DNA of 64,000 bases from Mycobacteroides sp. CBMA 271 (GCF_009729205.1 NZ_VTHB01000001.1:930001-994000), one strand, 5' to 3'. Positions 45,775 to 54,586 are shown, counted from the stretch's first letter. The notes: generated by a model not told the origin, from the letters alone. Program-made: numbers and translations.

Positions 45775-46530
45775 GTGGGCAAACTGTCGGATCTAGGGCT
45801 GGCCGAGGCATTCGTCGACCCCACCCGGGTGACGCACCCGCCGGTGCGCACCACCCACGGATACCTCGATGTCCTCGCGCCCGCCACCGAGGAGCCCGTA
45901 TCCCTGGCCAACCGGTTGATGCAGAGTCCCCTGCTCGCCGCGGTGTATGAACGCGCCTGGCGCCCGATGTTCACCCGGATGTTCAGCTACGGCGGTCGCG
46001 GCACCGCCACCGTACACAGCGAGCTCATGCGCGATATCGCGACCGGGGGCGGCCAGAAGATTCTGGATGTCGCTTGCGGACCCGGGCTGTACACACGGCA
46101 GTTGGCTACCAGCCTGGCTGACGGTGGAGCCTGTATCGGGCTCGATCTATCCGAACCCATGTTGCGGCGGGCCGTACGTGACAACGCGGGCGATCGCGTG
46201 GATTACGTCCGCGGGAGCGCACACGCACTGCCCTTCGCCGACGGGACATTCGACACCGTGGTCTGCCTGGCGGCTCTGTACCTGATCCCTGATCCAGAAC
46301 AGGCTGTACGTGAACTCTGCCGGGTTGCCGGCCCCGCAGGACAGATAGCGATCTTTACATCGCTACAAACCCAGTTGACGACCCTGCCCGGCGCCGCCGC
46401 GGCCATGCGCGTCGGCGGCTTTCGCGCATTCGGGCGCGACGAAATTACCGACTGGCTGCGTATCTACGGCTGGACCGATATCGACCAAACACTCACCGGC
46501 CAGGGGCAATTCATTCGAGCTCGGCGCTAG
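45775..46530 (+). CDS. Class I SAM-dependent methyltransferase
   Basis: A 251-residue methyltransferase starting GTG 45775 with GGAGG 4 bases upstream. The SAM motif is ILDVACGPGLYTRQLA (residues about 96-111), acidic motif II GLDLSEPMLRRA, and FADGTFDTVVCLAALYLIPDPEQAVRELCRVAGPAG the motif III/post-III region of Methyltransf_11. A 70-residue N-terminal part precedes it. Substrate unknown; it shares a promoter region with the BVMO gene, so it may methylate an oxidised lipid. Confidence 0.92.
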   Translation: MGKLSDLGLAEAFVDPTRVTHPPVRTTHGYLDVLAPATEEPVSLANRLMQSPLLAAVYERAWRPMFTRMFSYGGRGTATVHSELMRDIATGGGQKILDVACGPGLYTRQLATSLADGGACIGLDLSEPMLRRAVRDNAGDRVDYVRGSAHALPFADGTFDTVVCLAALYLIPDPEQAVRELCRVAGPAGQIAIFTSLQTQLTTLPGAAAAMRVGGFRAFGRDEITDWLRIYGWTDIDQTLTGQGQFIRARR

Positions 46531-46546
46531 CTCCCTACGGGCGAAG

Positions 46547-47674
46547 TCAGATGTCCAGCACTAGGCGTCCGCCGTTGGCACGAGATACACAGAGGAGCAT
46601 CTGGCCGTCCGCACGCTGAGTTTCCGCTAAAACGGTGTCTCGATGATCAGGGTTGCCCGCGAGCACCCTGACTTTGCATGTGCCGCAGAAGCCCTGACGG
46701 CAAGAATGCGGTGTGCCCGGTCTGGCGGCGAGTACCGTCTCGAGCGCGCTGCGCTCAGGCCCGACATCCAGCACGGGACCACCCGCACCCAGCTGCACTT
46801 GGAACTGCACCCCATTCTCGATCGGTGGTGCCGAGAATCGCTCGAAATGCAGCTCAGCACCCGGGTACCCGACGACAGCGTCGCGGACCACTTTCAGCAT
46901 GGGGCCGGGGCCGCAGCAGTACACCGCCAAATCGGGATGCAGCGGCGGCAGTAGATCGGCGGGTGTTGGTAACCCTCCCTCATCGTCGGTGCGGATGGTG
47001 ATCCGTTCGCCATACCGGGCCAGCTCGTCGCCGAAGGGAAGAGACTCCTTGCTGCGCCCGGTGTACGTCATCGTCCAGGGCAGCCCCAGATCCGTTGCGA
47101 CTGCCAGCATGGGCAGGATCGGCGTGATCCCGATTCCGCCTGCCACAAAATGGAACTGGCGGATTTCGGTATTCCGGTGACCGGATGTGGCCAGCGGGAA
47201 AGCATTTCGGGGCCCCCGAATCCCAAGCGTGTCGCCGACGTGCACGCTGTCGTGCAACTCGATGGATCCTCCGTTGCCGCCCGGTATGCGCCGCACTGCA
47301 ATTCGATAGTGCGTCCGGTCGTGCGGATCTCCGCACAGCGAATATTGACGCACGGCCCCCGAAGGCATCGACACATCCACATGTGCGCCCGGGCGCCACC
47401 TTGGTAGTTCCCGCCCGTCCGGTGCGCCGAGCATGAACGCAACGACGTCCTGGTCGGCGGCGACCACCGACCGTTCCCCCACAACCAGATTCAATGACCG
47501 GTCAACCCATTCGAGTTCACGAACAGGTCCCAGCAGCGAGCTCAGCCGTAATACGACGGGCAAGGCCTTGCCCATGGCTGTGACAGCCGACGGCCCCACC
47601 ACGTCGAGAACCTTCATGCCCCAGCCAAGGGGATGGCGGTCCGCCGGGGCCGCCATCACAACCTCCCGTGTCAT
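46547..47674 (-). CDS. Ferredoxin-fused NAD(P)H oxidoreductase (PDR type)
   Basis: A 375-residue reductase with an FNR-like FAD/NAD module and a C-terminal plant-type [2Fe-2S] domain (CRQGFCGTCKV..., a CX4CX2C cluster with the fourth Cys in MLLCVSRANG). RQYSLCGDP is the FAD motif, and FVAGGIGITPILPML the NAD motif. It would pass electrons from NAD(P)H to an oxygenase partner. ATG 47674 overlaps the PF10118 C stop (ATGA); ATG 47656 with GGGAGG 6 bases upstream is an alternative start. It converges with the methyltransferase gene. Confidence 0.93.
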   Translation of the reverse strand: MTREVVMAAPADRHPLGWGMKVLDVVGPSAVTAMGKALPVVLRLSSLLGPVRELEWVDRSLNLVVGERSVVAADQDVVAFMLGAPDGRELPRWRPGAHVDVSMPSGAVRQYSLCGDPHDRTHYRIAVRRIPGGNGGSIELHDSVHVGDTLGIRGPRNAFPLATSGHRNTEIRQFHFVAGGIGITPILPMLAVATDLGLPWTMTYTGRSKESLPFGDELARYGERITIRTDDEGGLPTPADLLPPLHPDLAVYCCGPGPMLKVVRDAVVGYPGAELHFERFSAPPIENGVQFQVQLGAGGPVLDVGPERSALETVLAARPGTPHSCRQGFCGTCKVRVLAGNPDHRDTVLAETQRADGQMLLCVSRANGGRLVLDI

Positions 47675-48606
47675 ACCGCGGTCGCAGCCTTGGCCGCCGG
47701 GGACTTGGCCAGATAGGCAACTGCCTGCGCACTATCCCCAATGGATTCCGGAGTAAAGCCAGGCCGTAAGAAACTCCTGAAACCCTCCCCCATCACACTC
47801 CAACTCAAGGCGGACCCGCGCTTCATTGCCCTGTTGGTCTCGAAGATCCAGCGCACCATGCCCATCTTCGGCAATGCCGGATCGGCGCGCGCGAGCAGCC
47901 AGCTGAGGAAGACAAGGCCCACGGGTATCGTCGCGCAGGAGCCGATGAAGTACGCCATCATCCGCACCCGCCCGACCCCGAGGTGCCGGGCAAGATCCCA
48001 AGCAACACTGCGGTGTTCAACTTCCTCAGCGCCATGCCAGCGGAACATGTCCGTGATCACCGGATCGGCGCCGAACTTCTCGAAATCATGGTTGAGTAGC
48101 CAGTCCCCAGCGGTGGCCGTGAGGTGCTCTATGCCCGCAATGATGGCAACGCCTTCGACCATCACTCGGTACTGCACTTTCGGTGGGAGCTGGTTCATCT
48201 GCTGTTTGAAGGTGGCGAGCGCACGGTCAGTGAGGTCACGCAGCGGTCGCACATCGATACCGTGCTGACCGAAGAACTCCAGCAGCGCATGATCGTGCGT
48301 GTCGGAGTGTATTTGCTCCTGCCCGATGAACCCGACAACCGCCTCACGCAGCTTCTCGTCCTTGATATGCGGCAGCGCCCGGCTGAACACGTCAACGAAC
48401 ACCTGCTCCCCTGCGGGGAGCAGGAAGTTGAGCGCCGAGAGCGAATGCGATGCCACCGACTCGCCCGGTATCCATTGCAACGGGGAGCTCGAGAAATCGA
48501 ACGCGACGTTGCGAGCATGTAGTGCGATGTCCCCGATATCTGCGACATCTCGGCGCTGCTCCACCACGGCCACACCCAGGTGACGGTCCAACTGATTCAT
48601 TTTCAC
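47671..48606 (-). CDS. PF10118 protein C, di-iron-like
   Basis: A 311-residue divergent PF10118 member. Glu pattern: PAGEQVFVDVF, GQEQIHSDTH, GIEHLTATAG and WHGAEEVEHRSVAWD. The E, ExxH, E, ExxH set is conserved although the rest differs from A, B and D. The start GTG 48606 (ATG 48600 is alternative) follows GGGAG. Its 4-bp overlap with the reductase gene suggests an oxygenase-reductase pair. The GTAC site 4 lies about 117 bases upstream. Confidence 0.85.
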   Translation of the reverse strand: MKMNQLDRHLGVAVVEQRRDVADIGDIALHARNVAFDFSSSPLQWIPGESVASHSLSALNFLLPAGEQVFVDVFSRALPHIKDEKLREAVVGFIGQEQIHSDTHDHALLEFFGQHGIDVRPLRDLTDRALATFKQQMNQLPPKVQYRVMVEGVAIIAGIEHLTATAGDWLLNHDFEKFGADPVITDMFRWHGAEEVEHRSVAWDLARHLGVGRVRMMAYFIGSCATIPVGLVFLSWLLARADPALPKMGMVRWIFETNRAMKRGSALSWSVMGEGFRSFLRPGFTPESIGDSAQAVAYLAKSPAAKAATAV

Positions 48607-48722
48607 GGCGGCTCCCTTACTCGATGTGGTGTCTATGCGGCCTGGTCGAACGGGATGTGAACCTGCCGCGATTCGCGGAGTCTCGGGCAGATTCGGCCAC
48701 CGACGAACAGCCGTTACACAGA

Positions 48723-48733
48723 GTTACTAGTAC
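48723..48733. promoter_or_regulatory. GTAC palindrome, site 4
   Basis: GTTACTAGTAC, read on the minus strand as GTACTAGTAAC, lies 117 bases upstream of PF10118 gene C. It matches the GTACTAG core of sites 2 and 5 with one end shifted, so it is the weakest of the five. Confidence 0.4.
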
Positions 48734-48774
48734 TTTAAGTATCGTATTTTGGTACACCCTAGAAGGCCGACGTG

Positions 48775-48912
48775 TTACCACGCAATACCTCCGGACATAC
48801 GAAATGGACCTACGCAATAAGACCGCGAAACAGGACCTTCCTTGTCGCCGAGGAACCGGTAGAGCGTCAGGCAGGAGATGCCCCTCCCGGCAGCCCCGGT
48901 AGATGCGACTTC
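48775..48912 (-). pseudogene. Remnant of a TetR-type HTH gene
   Basis: In one minus-strand frame the codons read EVASTGAAGRG, ISCLTLYRFLGDKEG, and then decay into unrelated sequence ending at TAA 48777-48775. LTLYRFLGDKEG is a textbook TetR recognition-helix region. A TGA lies two codons before it, and there is no start, so only about 25 recognisable codons survive. It is probably a decayed regulator of the PF10118 C gene or of the mce operon. Confidence 0.65.
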
Positions 48913-49321
48913 CCTTCAGCAAACTTGAACTGCACAGCATGCGGCGCGCGAAACGCCGTATTCCAGGCTTCCGCCACAAGACCAGGCAATATTCGCCCCA
49001 CCGATAATTTAGCTAATAAACAGCCGCCCGACACGAGACGAATGGCAGATCAGCAACCTTTGATGCTCCCCCATCCATTGCCCGATAGTGGCTACTGCAA
49101 TGCTCGCAGCTACCTCCGATAGCCAGCGGAGAGGGTTGGGCCGCGCGCCCGATCCGACAGTCCGCGGCGAACCGCCCGCCCGCGCGCGCGAAACATATGT
49201 CCGATCACTCATTGAGCTCGTGAGCACCACCATGACCGATGCGGCCTCGCGCGTAAGTTCCCGACAAAATCGCCCCCCAAGATGGCGAATCTCCGCTAGT
49301 GTCTACTCCAGTCAATAAACG

Positions 49322-49337
49322 GACTGATAAGTCAGTC
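49322..49337. promoter_or_regulatory. Small palindrome, possible operator
   Basis: GACTGATAAGTCAGTC is a 6-base-arm inverted repeat with a 4-base centre. It lies within an AT-rich patch (reading TAAT-like boxes on the minus strand), about 250 bases upstream of the first mce gene. It is not related to the GTAC sites and could be a separate regulator site. Confidence 0.35.
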
Positions 49338-49514
49338 ATATTATTGCCAGAGCAGGTCGGGGGACCTCCGACGGCCTCTGCATCGCCATGCCCCAACCGG
49401 ACACGGCGTCACACCGCTACCGGCAGGCGTACATGGCGATCTTGGCGATGTTGAGACCCGCACTTGACTGAAGGGCATGACTTACACCACACTGACCCAC
49501 CAAATGTGACACTT

Positions 49515-49527
49515 GGTACTAGTTACC
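49515..49527. promoter_or_regulatory. GTAC palindrome, site 5 (mce operon promoter)
   Basis: GGTACTAGTTACC lies 56-68 bases upstream of the first mce gene and matches GTACTAG.TAC of site 2. It is followed by a further GTTAC half-site about 10 bases on. It links the mce operon to the TetR regulon. Confidence 0.55.
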
Positions 49528-49582
49528 CGTTGTTACTTGGACATCCATCACCGAAAACATCCATCGTGGTCAGAGCCATGGT

Positions 49583-50578
49583 GTGCAAACGAAGGACGCG
49601 CCGTTGAACTCAGCCCTGAGTAACGTGGCGGTGCCCGAACACGAAACCGCGACTGACGACTTCTCGCTGCAATCCACGCCAATTCAACCCGACAGCAAAT
49701 CCGAGACGGGTAGTTTCACCGCCACCACACCTCGGGTCCGCCCGTCACTGCCCGACCAAGTACGGGCGATCGTCGGGCAGCCCACCAAGTACGTGATCTC
49801 ACAAACAGATTCGGCACTTAAGACACTCGGCCGATATGTGGACATGGCGGCTCAATCGTTCGCACTCCTGGCCACAGATCTGATCCGGCTCCGCCATCCG
49901 TGGCGGGACACCGTGGCACAGTCCTGGTTCATCCTCACCGTCACTGTCGTCCCGGCACTGCTCGTCTCGATTCCCTTCGGCGTCATCGTGGCAGTGCAAG
50001 CCGGAAGCATCATCCAACAGGTGGGAGCCTCGTCCATTTCCGGTGCAGCAGGTGGATTGGGTGTCATCCAACAGGGTGCACCGATCGTCGCGGCACTGCT
50101 GCTGGGCGGTGCCGCGGGCTCGGCCGTGGCCACCGACCTAGGCGCACGCAGTATCCGAGAAGAAGTCGACGCAATGCGAGTCATGGGGGTCAATCCCGTT
50201 CAGCGCCTGGTCACCCCGCGGCTGGCGGCAATCCTGATCGTGTCACCGGTGCTCTGCGTCTTCATCATCTTCGTGGGGATCTTCGCCGGCTACTTCATGA
50301 ACGTCGGCTTCCAGAACGGCACACCAGGCAGCTATCTGTCCTCGTTCGCGGCCTTCGCCAACGTCGGCGATGTGCTGCTGGCGGTGCTGAAAACCTGGCT
50401 CTTCGGCGTCGTGGTCATCCTGGTGGCCTGCCAACGGGGCCTCGAAGCCCGGGGCGGTGCACGCGGAGTCGCCGACGCCGTCAACGCCACCGTGGTGATC
50501 GGTGTCGTCACCGTCATGGTGCTCAACGCGGTGATCACCCAGGTCGTGTCCATGTTCATGCCCTCGAAGGTGGGCTGA
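49583..50578 (+). CDS. yrbEA: YrbE/MlaE-type permease A of an mce operon
   Basis: A 331-residue permease (ABC-2-like MlaE family) with about five helices in the C-terminal 240 residues. Signature SWFILTVTVVPALLVSIPFGVIVAVQAG, EVDAMRVMGVNPVQRLVTPRLAA (conserved family loop) and CQRGLEARGGARGVADAVNATVV. With YrbEB it forms the channel of an Mce lipid importer. The N-terminal 75-80 residues are polar and longer than the usual ~260-residue family length; start GTG 49583 or, with GAAGGA upstream, TTG 49604 is uncertain. First gene of a ten-gene operon. Confidence 0.95.
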   Translation: MQTKDAPLNSALSNVAVPEHETATDDFSLQSTPIQPDSKSETGSFTATTPRVRPSLPDQVRAIVGQPTKYVISQTDSALKTLGRYVDMAAQSFALLATDLIRLRHPWRDTVAQSWFILTVTVVPALLVSIPFGVIVAVQAGSIIQQVGASSISGAAGGLGVIQQGAPIVAALLLGGAAGSAVATDLGARSIREEVDAMRVMGVNPVQRLVTPRLAAILIVSPVLCVFIIFVGIFAGYFMNVGFQNGTPGSYLSSFAAFANVGDVLLAVLKTWLFGVVVILVACQRGLEARGGARGVADAVNATVVIGVVTVMVLNAVITQVVSMFMPSKVG

Positions 50579-50580
50579 CA

Positions 50581-51459
50581 ATGGCCACGTCCCGTCCCGC
50601 CCGGTACTTCCCGGACGAGCTACCTAGCGTCGCGCGGTCAATCTGGAACTTCACCAAGGGAACCGGCGGCACCGCCGAACGTCTCGGTCACCAAATCACC
50701 TTCATCGGACTGGTTTTGGCCGCGGTACCGCAGACCCTCAAGCGATACCGCCGCCAGACCGGCGCCTTGCTCGTCGATATGACCTGGGGCAACGGCGCCA
50801 TCATCGTGGGTGGCGGTGTCATCGGCGTCCTGGTGTTCATGGGTATCGCGGTCGGCGCCTCCGTCGGCATCATCGGCTTCTCCACGCTGGACATGGTGGG
50901 CATGGGTTCACTCACCGGATTCATCTCCGCCTACGCGAACACCCGCGAAATGGCCCCGATGATCGCTGCCATCGGGTTCGCCGCCCAGGCCGGCTGCCGG
51001 ATGACCGCCGAAATCGGAGCGATGCGGATCTCCGAGGAAATCGATGCCCTGGAAGCCCAGGGCATCCGCTCGATACCGTTCGTCGTCACCACCCGCGTCA
51101 TCGCCGGGGTCATCATCATCGTTCCGCTGTACGTGCTGACGCTGCTACTGGCCTACGGCTCCTGCGCATTCATGGTCAACATCGTGAACAACCAGTCCTC
51201 GGGTGTCTACAAGCATTACTTCGACTCGTTTGTCCATCCCATCGACGTCCTCTACTCGGTGATCAAGGCCGTCGTGTTCGTCGTCCTCATCATCGCGATC
51301 CAGTGCTACCAGGGCTACTACGCGGGCGGCGGACCCGAGGGTGTCGGTATGGCATCCGGGCGTGCCATCCGGGCCTCGCTGGTTGCGGTGGTGCTCTGCG
51401 ACATGCTGCTCACGTTGCTCTTCTGGGGCAACAATCCCGGAATCCAACTATCGGGGTAA
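50581..51459 (+). CDS. yrbEB: YrbE/MlaE-type permease B
   Basis: A 292-residue permease starting at ATG 50581, 2 bases after the yrbEA stop; a longer open frame (from 49900) is antiphase noise. The family loop EEIDALEAQGIRSIPFVVTTRV is the counterpart of that in YrbEA, and helices lie near 80-110, 150-175, 195-220, 235-260 and 265-285. It forms a heterodimer with YrbEA and, in the family, couples to the ATPase MceG, which is not encoded here. Confidence 0.95.
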   Translation: MATSRPARYFPDELPSVARSIWNFTKGTGGTAERLGHQITFIGLVLAAVPQTLKRYRRQTGALLVDMTWGNGAIIVGGGVIGVLVFMGIAVGASVGIIGFSTLDMVGMGSLTGFISAYANTREMAPMIAAIGFAAQAGCRMTAEIGAMRISEEIDALEAQGIRSIPFVVTTRVIAGVIIIVPLYVLTLLLAYGSCAFMVNIVNNQSSGVYKHYFDSFVHPIDVLYSVIKAVVFVVLIIAIQCYQGYYAGGGPEGVGMASGRAIRASLVAVVLCDMLLTLLFWGNNPGIQLSG

Positions 51460-51462
51460 TGG

Positions 51463-52557
51463 ATGCCTATTTATAAAGACGAAAGCGGGCGCTCGGCAGG
51501 CCCGGGCGCGCTGAAGATCCGCGGGCTTGCGCTTGCACTTGTGGTGGCGGCCAGTGGATACGGCCTCTATCAGTCCGGCATCGGCAGCTATGGCGAGCCG
51601 TTCCAGCTCACTCTGGTTACCCGCACCATCGGCGAGGGTATGGCACCCGGCGCCGAGGTGAAGTTCCGTGGCCTAAACATCGGGTCCGTCAAGACTCTTC
51701 AAGCCATCGGCTACAACCAACAGAGCATGACGGTCATCCTGGACGCGCGACAGGCACGGGCCCTCACGTCGGATACCAAGGCCCAGTTCACCTCGTCGAA
51801 CATCTTCGGGACCGCCGCGGTCGAGCTCGTCAGCAAGGGAATCGGCGAACGGCTCAAACCCGGTGGCGTACTGGAGATCAACAGCGATATCCAAGCGGCC
51901 TCCATCACCGGCTTCATGCGGCAGGGCCAACAGCTGGGCGCGATTCTCGACACCCCCGAGTTCAACGCCATCGTCCAAACACTGGAACGCCACGCCGATC
52001 TCACATCCCCGACGGTGAAAGCATTCTGGGACCTGTTCAAGATGATGGCCGACGCACAGACCGTGCCCGCATCCCAGACGCTGGCGGTCTTCAGCAAGTT
52101 CATCGATGGGGTCAACGAATTCGTGCCCACCATCGGCCTCGTCAATCAGCTACTGGACAGCCTCGGATTTATGGCTGGGCCAGGCCAAACCGAGCGGGCA
52201 CAAGCCGCGATCGACAAAATTACGCTCCTGCTCAAGAGCATCGGAGACGGACTCGGTAGGCACCAGGACTTGCTCGTGCCGCTGGTCAAATCGATCCTTG
52301 ATCTGGCCATTCCCGCTACCTATTTCCTGGGCAGCCTGGCACCCGCCTATGACCGGCTGAACGGCCTGCTGGACCGCACCACTGCGGCGTTCCCTGTGGA
52401 CAACGGCAAGGTCCGCATGAATGTCCAGCTGATCATGGACCCCGCCCCCGAGTTGGCCAGCGCCCCTCCAGGATTGATCAACGCGCTCCCCTCTGCCCCG
52501 GGGCCCGTCCACTCCGGCCCGTCCACCGCGACTTCTATGAACGGAGGCCCGCGATGA
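51463..52557 (+). CDS. mceA: Mce family protein A
   Basis: A 364-residue Mce subunit. A membrane anchor (residues about 17-36) is followed by the MCE domain (QLTLVTRTIGEGMAPGAEVKFRGLNIGSVKTLQ) and a helical C-terminal region with a Pro/Ser-rich end (PGPVHSGPSTATSMNGG). Six Mce subunits form the lipid-conducting tunnel across the periplasm; this is the first. Stop overlaps mceB by 4 bases. Orthology to Mce1-Mce4 cannot be decided from here. Confidence 0.95.
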   Translation: MPIYKDESGRSAGPGALKIRGLALALVVAASGYGLYQSGIGSYGEPFQLTLVTRTIGEGMAPGAEVKFRGLNIGSVKTLQAIGYNQQSMTVILDARQARALTSDTKAQFTSSNIFGTAAVELVSKGIGERLKPGGVLEINSDIQAASITGFMRQGQQLGAILDTPEFNAIVQTLERHADLTSPTVKAFWDLFKMMADAQTVPASQTLAVFSKFIDGVNEFVPTIGLVNQLLDSLGFMAGPGQTERAQAAIDKITLLLKSIGDGLGRHQDLLVPLVKSILDLAIPATYFLGSLAPAYDRLNGLLDRTTAAFPVDNGKVRMNVQLIMDPAPELASAPPGLINALPSAPGPVHSGPSTATSMNGGPR

Positions 52558-53570
52558 ACAAGAAGAAGACCTACGTCATGATGGCCGGACTGGCGGCAGT
52601 GATCGCGGTGGCCGTGGTGCTCGCCCTCATCATCGTCAACGCCTTGCGTACACCCGTCGACGGGCCGACTCGGCATTACAGCGCGCTATTCACCGATGCC
52701 TCCGGGCTGATCGTGGGCAACGACGTCCGCATCTCCGGGGTCCAGGTGGGCAAGGTAGAGGGCATCCACCTTGCCGGCAAGTACGCCAAGATCACCTTCA
52801 ACGTCCTTAACGAGCACCCGCTCTTCCAGAACACCACCGTCGCAATCCGGTACCAGTCACTTGTCGGTCAGCGGTACGTGGAAATCGGACAACCTGCAGC
52901 TGCGGGCGCGCAGCTCGCGGCGGGGACCACCATCGGGCTAGGACAGACCATTCCGTCATTCGATATCGCCAAGCTGTTCAACGGGTTCCGGCCGGTGTTC
53001 GAGACGCTTGACCCCGCACAGTTCAACCAGTTCGGCGAGAACCTGCTGCAGATCATCCAAGGGGACGAGCGCGGAATCGGGCCGGTCTTACGGGATATCG
53101 ACAGCGTCCTCGCGCTGGCCGTCGACCGCAAAGCGGCTCTGACCACCATCATCAACAATCTCGGTGACATCTCCCGAGACCTAAAGGGCACCTCCCAGCA
53201 GTTGTTCTTCCTCATCAACGATCTCAACGACGTCCTTGAACCCCTAGAGAAGCAGTCCGAGCGCGTACTCCGAGCAGTCACCGACGGTCTTCCCGTCCTG
53301 CGCAACGCTGTCGAGTTACTCCGATATCTGGAGAACCTGGTCGACGGAGCTCAGCATCCGCTCTACGACGTAATGAGCCGCACGTCGCCCCAAAACCCCA
53401 CAATTCTCGCAGGACTGTCGCTCATTCCCGATCTGATTCAGGGCATGAGGGATTCGCTGTTGGAGGAGAAGCAGACGACGCCGTCCTTCGAATGCACGAA
53501 CGGTGTAGCCAAGCTTCCGGGTGTCGGTGAAGTGTCCTTCGCGAATCAGGATCTGGTGGTGTGCAAGTGA
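52554..53570 (+). CDS. mceB: Mce family protein B
   Basis: A 338-residue Mce subunit with a membrane anchor (residues 8-30) and MCE domain from about 37 (HYSALFTDASGLIVGNDVRISGVQVGKVEGI). The C-terminal part has two cysteines in FECTNGVAKL and VVCK that could pair. ATGA overlap with mceA at the start, overlap with mceC at the end. In hetero-hexameric tunnels it occupies a fixed position next to MceA. Confidence 0.95.
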   Translation: MNKKKTYVMMAGLAAVIAVAVVLALIIVNALRTPVDGPTRHYSALFTDASGLIVGNDVRISGVQVGKVEGIHLAGKYAKITFNVLNEHPLFQNTTVAIRYQSLVGQRYVEIGQPAAAGAQLAAGTTIGLGQTIPSFDIAKLFNGFRPVFETLDPAQFNQFGENLLQIIQGDERGIGPVLRDIDSVLALAVDRKAALTTIINNLGDISRDLKGTSQQLFFLINDLNDVLEPLEKQSERVLRAVTDGLPVLRNAVELLRYLENLVDGAQHPLYDVMSRTSPQNPTILAGLSLIPDLIQGMRDSLLEEKQTTPSFECTNGVAKLPGVGEVSFANQDLVVCK

Positions 53571-54586
53571 ATATCGTCAAGAAGATCTTCAACCGGAACC
53601 GCGCGATCCTGGATGGAAAAGCCGAGGAGAACCGCAATCGCCGCAACGGGATTATCGGTGTGCTGATCATCGGCGCGCTACTTGCCGCGACCGGCGTCGC
53701 CTTCGTCAACACTGGCAGCAGGATCACATACACCGCGAATCTCCGCAGTTCCGGCGGTTTACGTGCCGGCGACGATGTGCGGGTCGCCGGCATATCCGTC
53801 GGAAAGGTGTCCAGCGTGCGGGTGGACCGGACTCTTGTCGAGACGAGGTTCACCGTGGACCGCACGGTGGAGGTCGGCGCCGATTCCCGGGCCGATATCA
53901 AGTTGCTCACCCCACTAGGTGGGCACTTCCTGGCACTCGACCCACTCGGCGATATTCCCCTGGGGCAGAAGGCAATTCCACCAGAGCACACCACAATCCC
54001 GTTCGAGATCAACCAGATATTCCAGAAGTTCACACCGATCGTCAAGAAGGTGGACGGCAAGGTCATCCATGACACCTTCATGGAGGTGGCGAACGCCGCC
54101 AAGAAGTACCCGGAGGGGCTGCGCGACTTCTTCGACCAGAGCACCGCGCTCATCCAGACGCTGACGCCCACCTCCGATGATTTCCACGACACCGTCAACT
54201 ACGCCAACGAATACCTGCGCGCATTTGCCAACGGCAAGCAGGACCTCATCCAGATCGTCGGGATGCTCTCGCGGCTCGGTTCCAAATATGCGAAGCCAAC
54301 AACCGACATCATCGAGGTTTTCGTGCTTCTCAAGGAACTTGCACGACTCTTCAACAGACTCTTCACGGCCTACGCCCGAGACTATGAGCCCATGCTCAAT
54401 GGCCTTGACGACATCGTCGACGCGCTGACCAAGTATCCAGACAAGCTGGGCAAGGCCGCGGAGCAGTGGGGCCAGCTCGTCGGCGTCGTGCTGCCGATGC
54501 TCAGCGGAAACGGCATCACCATTACCGACGACCGAGTTATCCCCGGGCAAGACATCTGCCTACCGCACTTCTTCAGGCTCTGCTGA
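53567..54586 (+). CDS. mceC: Mce family protein C
   Basis: A 339-residue subunit. GTG 53567 overlaps the mceB TGA as GTGA; a GTG at 53561 also reads in frame but is less likely. After a basic stretch (NRNRAILDGKAEENRNRRNG) comes one helix and the MCE domain (TYTANLRSSGGLRAGDDVRVAGISVGKVSSV). The C-terminus ends GQDICLPHFFRLC. Confidence 0.95.
   Translation: MNIVKKIFNRNRAILDGKAEENRNRRNGIIGVLIIGALLAATGVAFVNTGSRITYTANLRSSGGLRAGDDVRVAGISVGKVSSVRVDRTLVETRFTVDRTVEVGADSRADIKLLTPLGGHFLALDPLGDIPLGQKAIPPEHTTIPFEINQIFQKFTPIVKKVDGKVIHDTFMEVANAAKKYPEGLRDFFDQSTALIQTLTPTSDDFHDTVNYANEYLRAFANGKQDLIQIVGMLSRLGSKYAKPTTDIIEVFVLLKELARLFNRLFTAYARDYEPMLNGLDDIVDALTKYPDKLGKAAEQWGQLVGVVLPMLSGNGITITDDRVIPGQDICLPHFFRLC

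Larger units (their letters stand above)
48607..49582. other. Large intergenic region upstream of the mce operon
   Basis: The 976 bases between PF10118 gene C (minus) and the mce operon (plus) contain no supported intact gene. They hold the TetR remnant (48775-48912), GTAC sites 4 and 5, and the small palindrome at 49322. The codon use of open frames at 48617-48979 and 49088-49318 is not gene-like. The rest holds no recognised structure. Confidence 0.65.

Noticed and set aside
48617..48979. Minus-strand open frame of 120 codons
   Set aside because: Arg/Ser-rich noise; the TetR-like remnant is in a different frame of the same strand.
49088..49318. Plus-strand open frame of 76 codons
   Set aside because: No ribosome site, no family, composition unlike neighbours.
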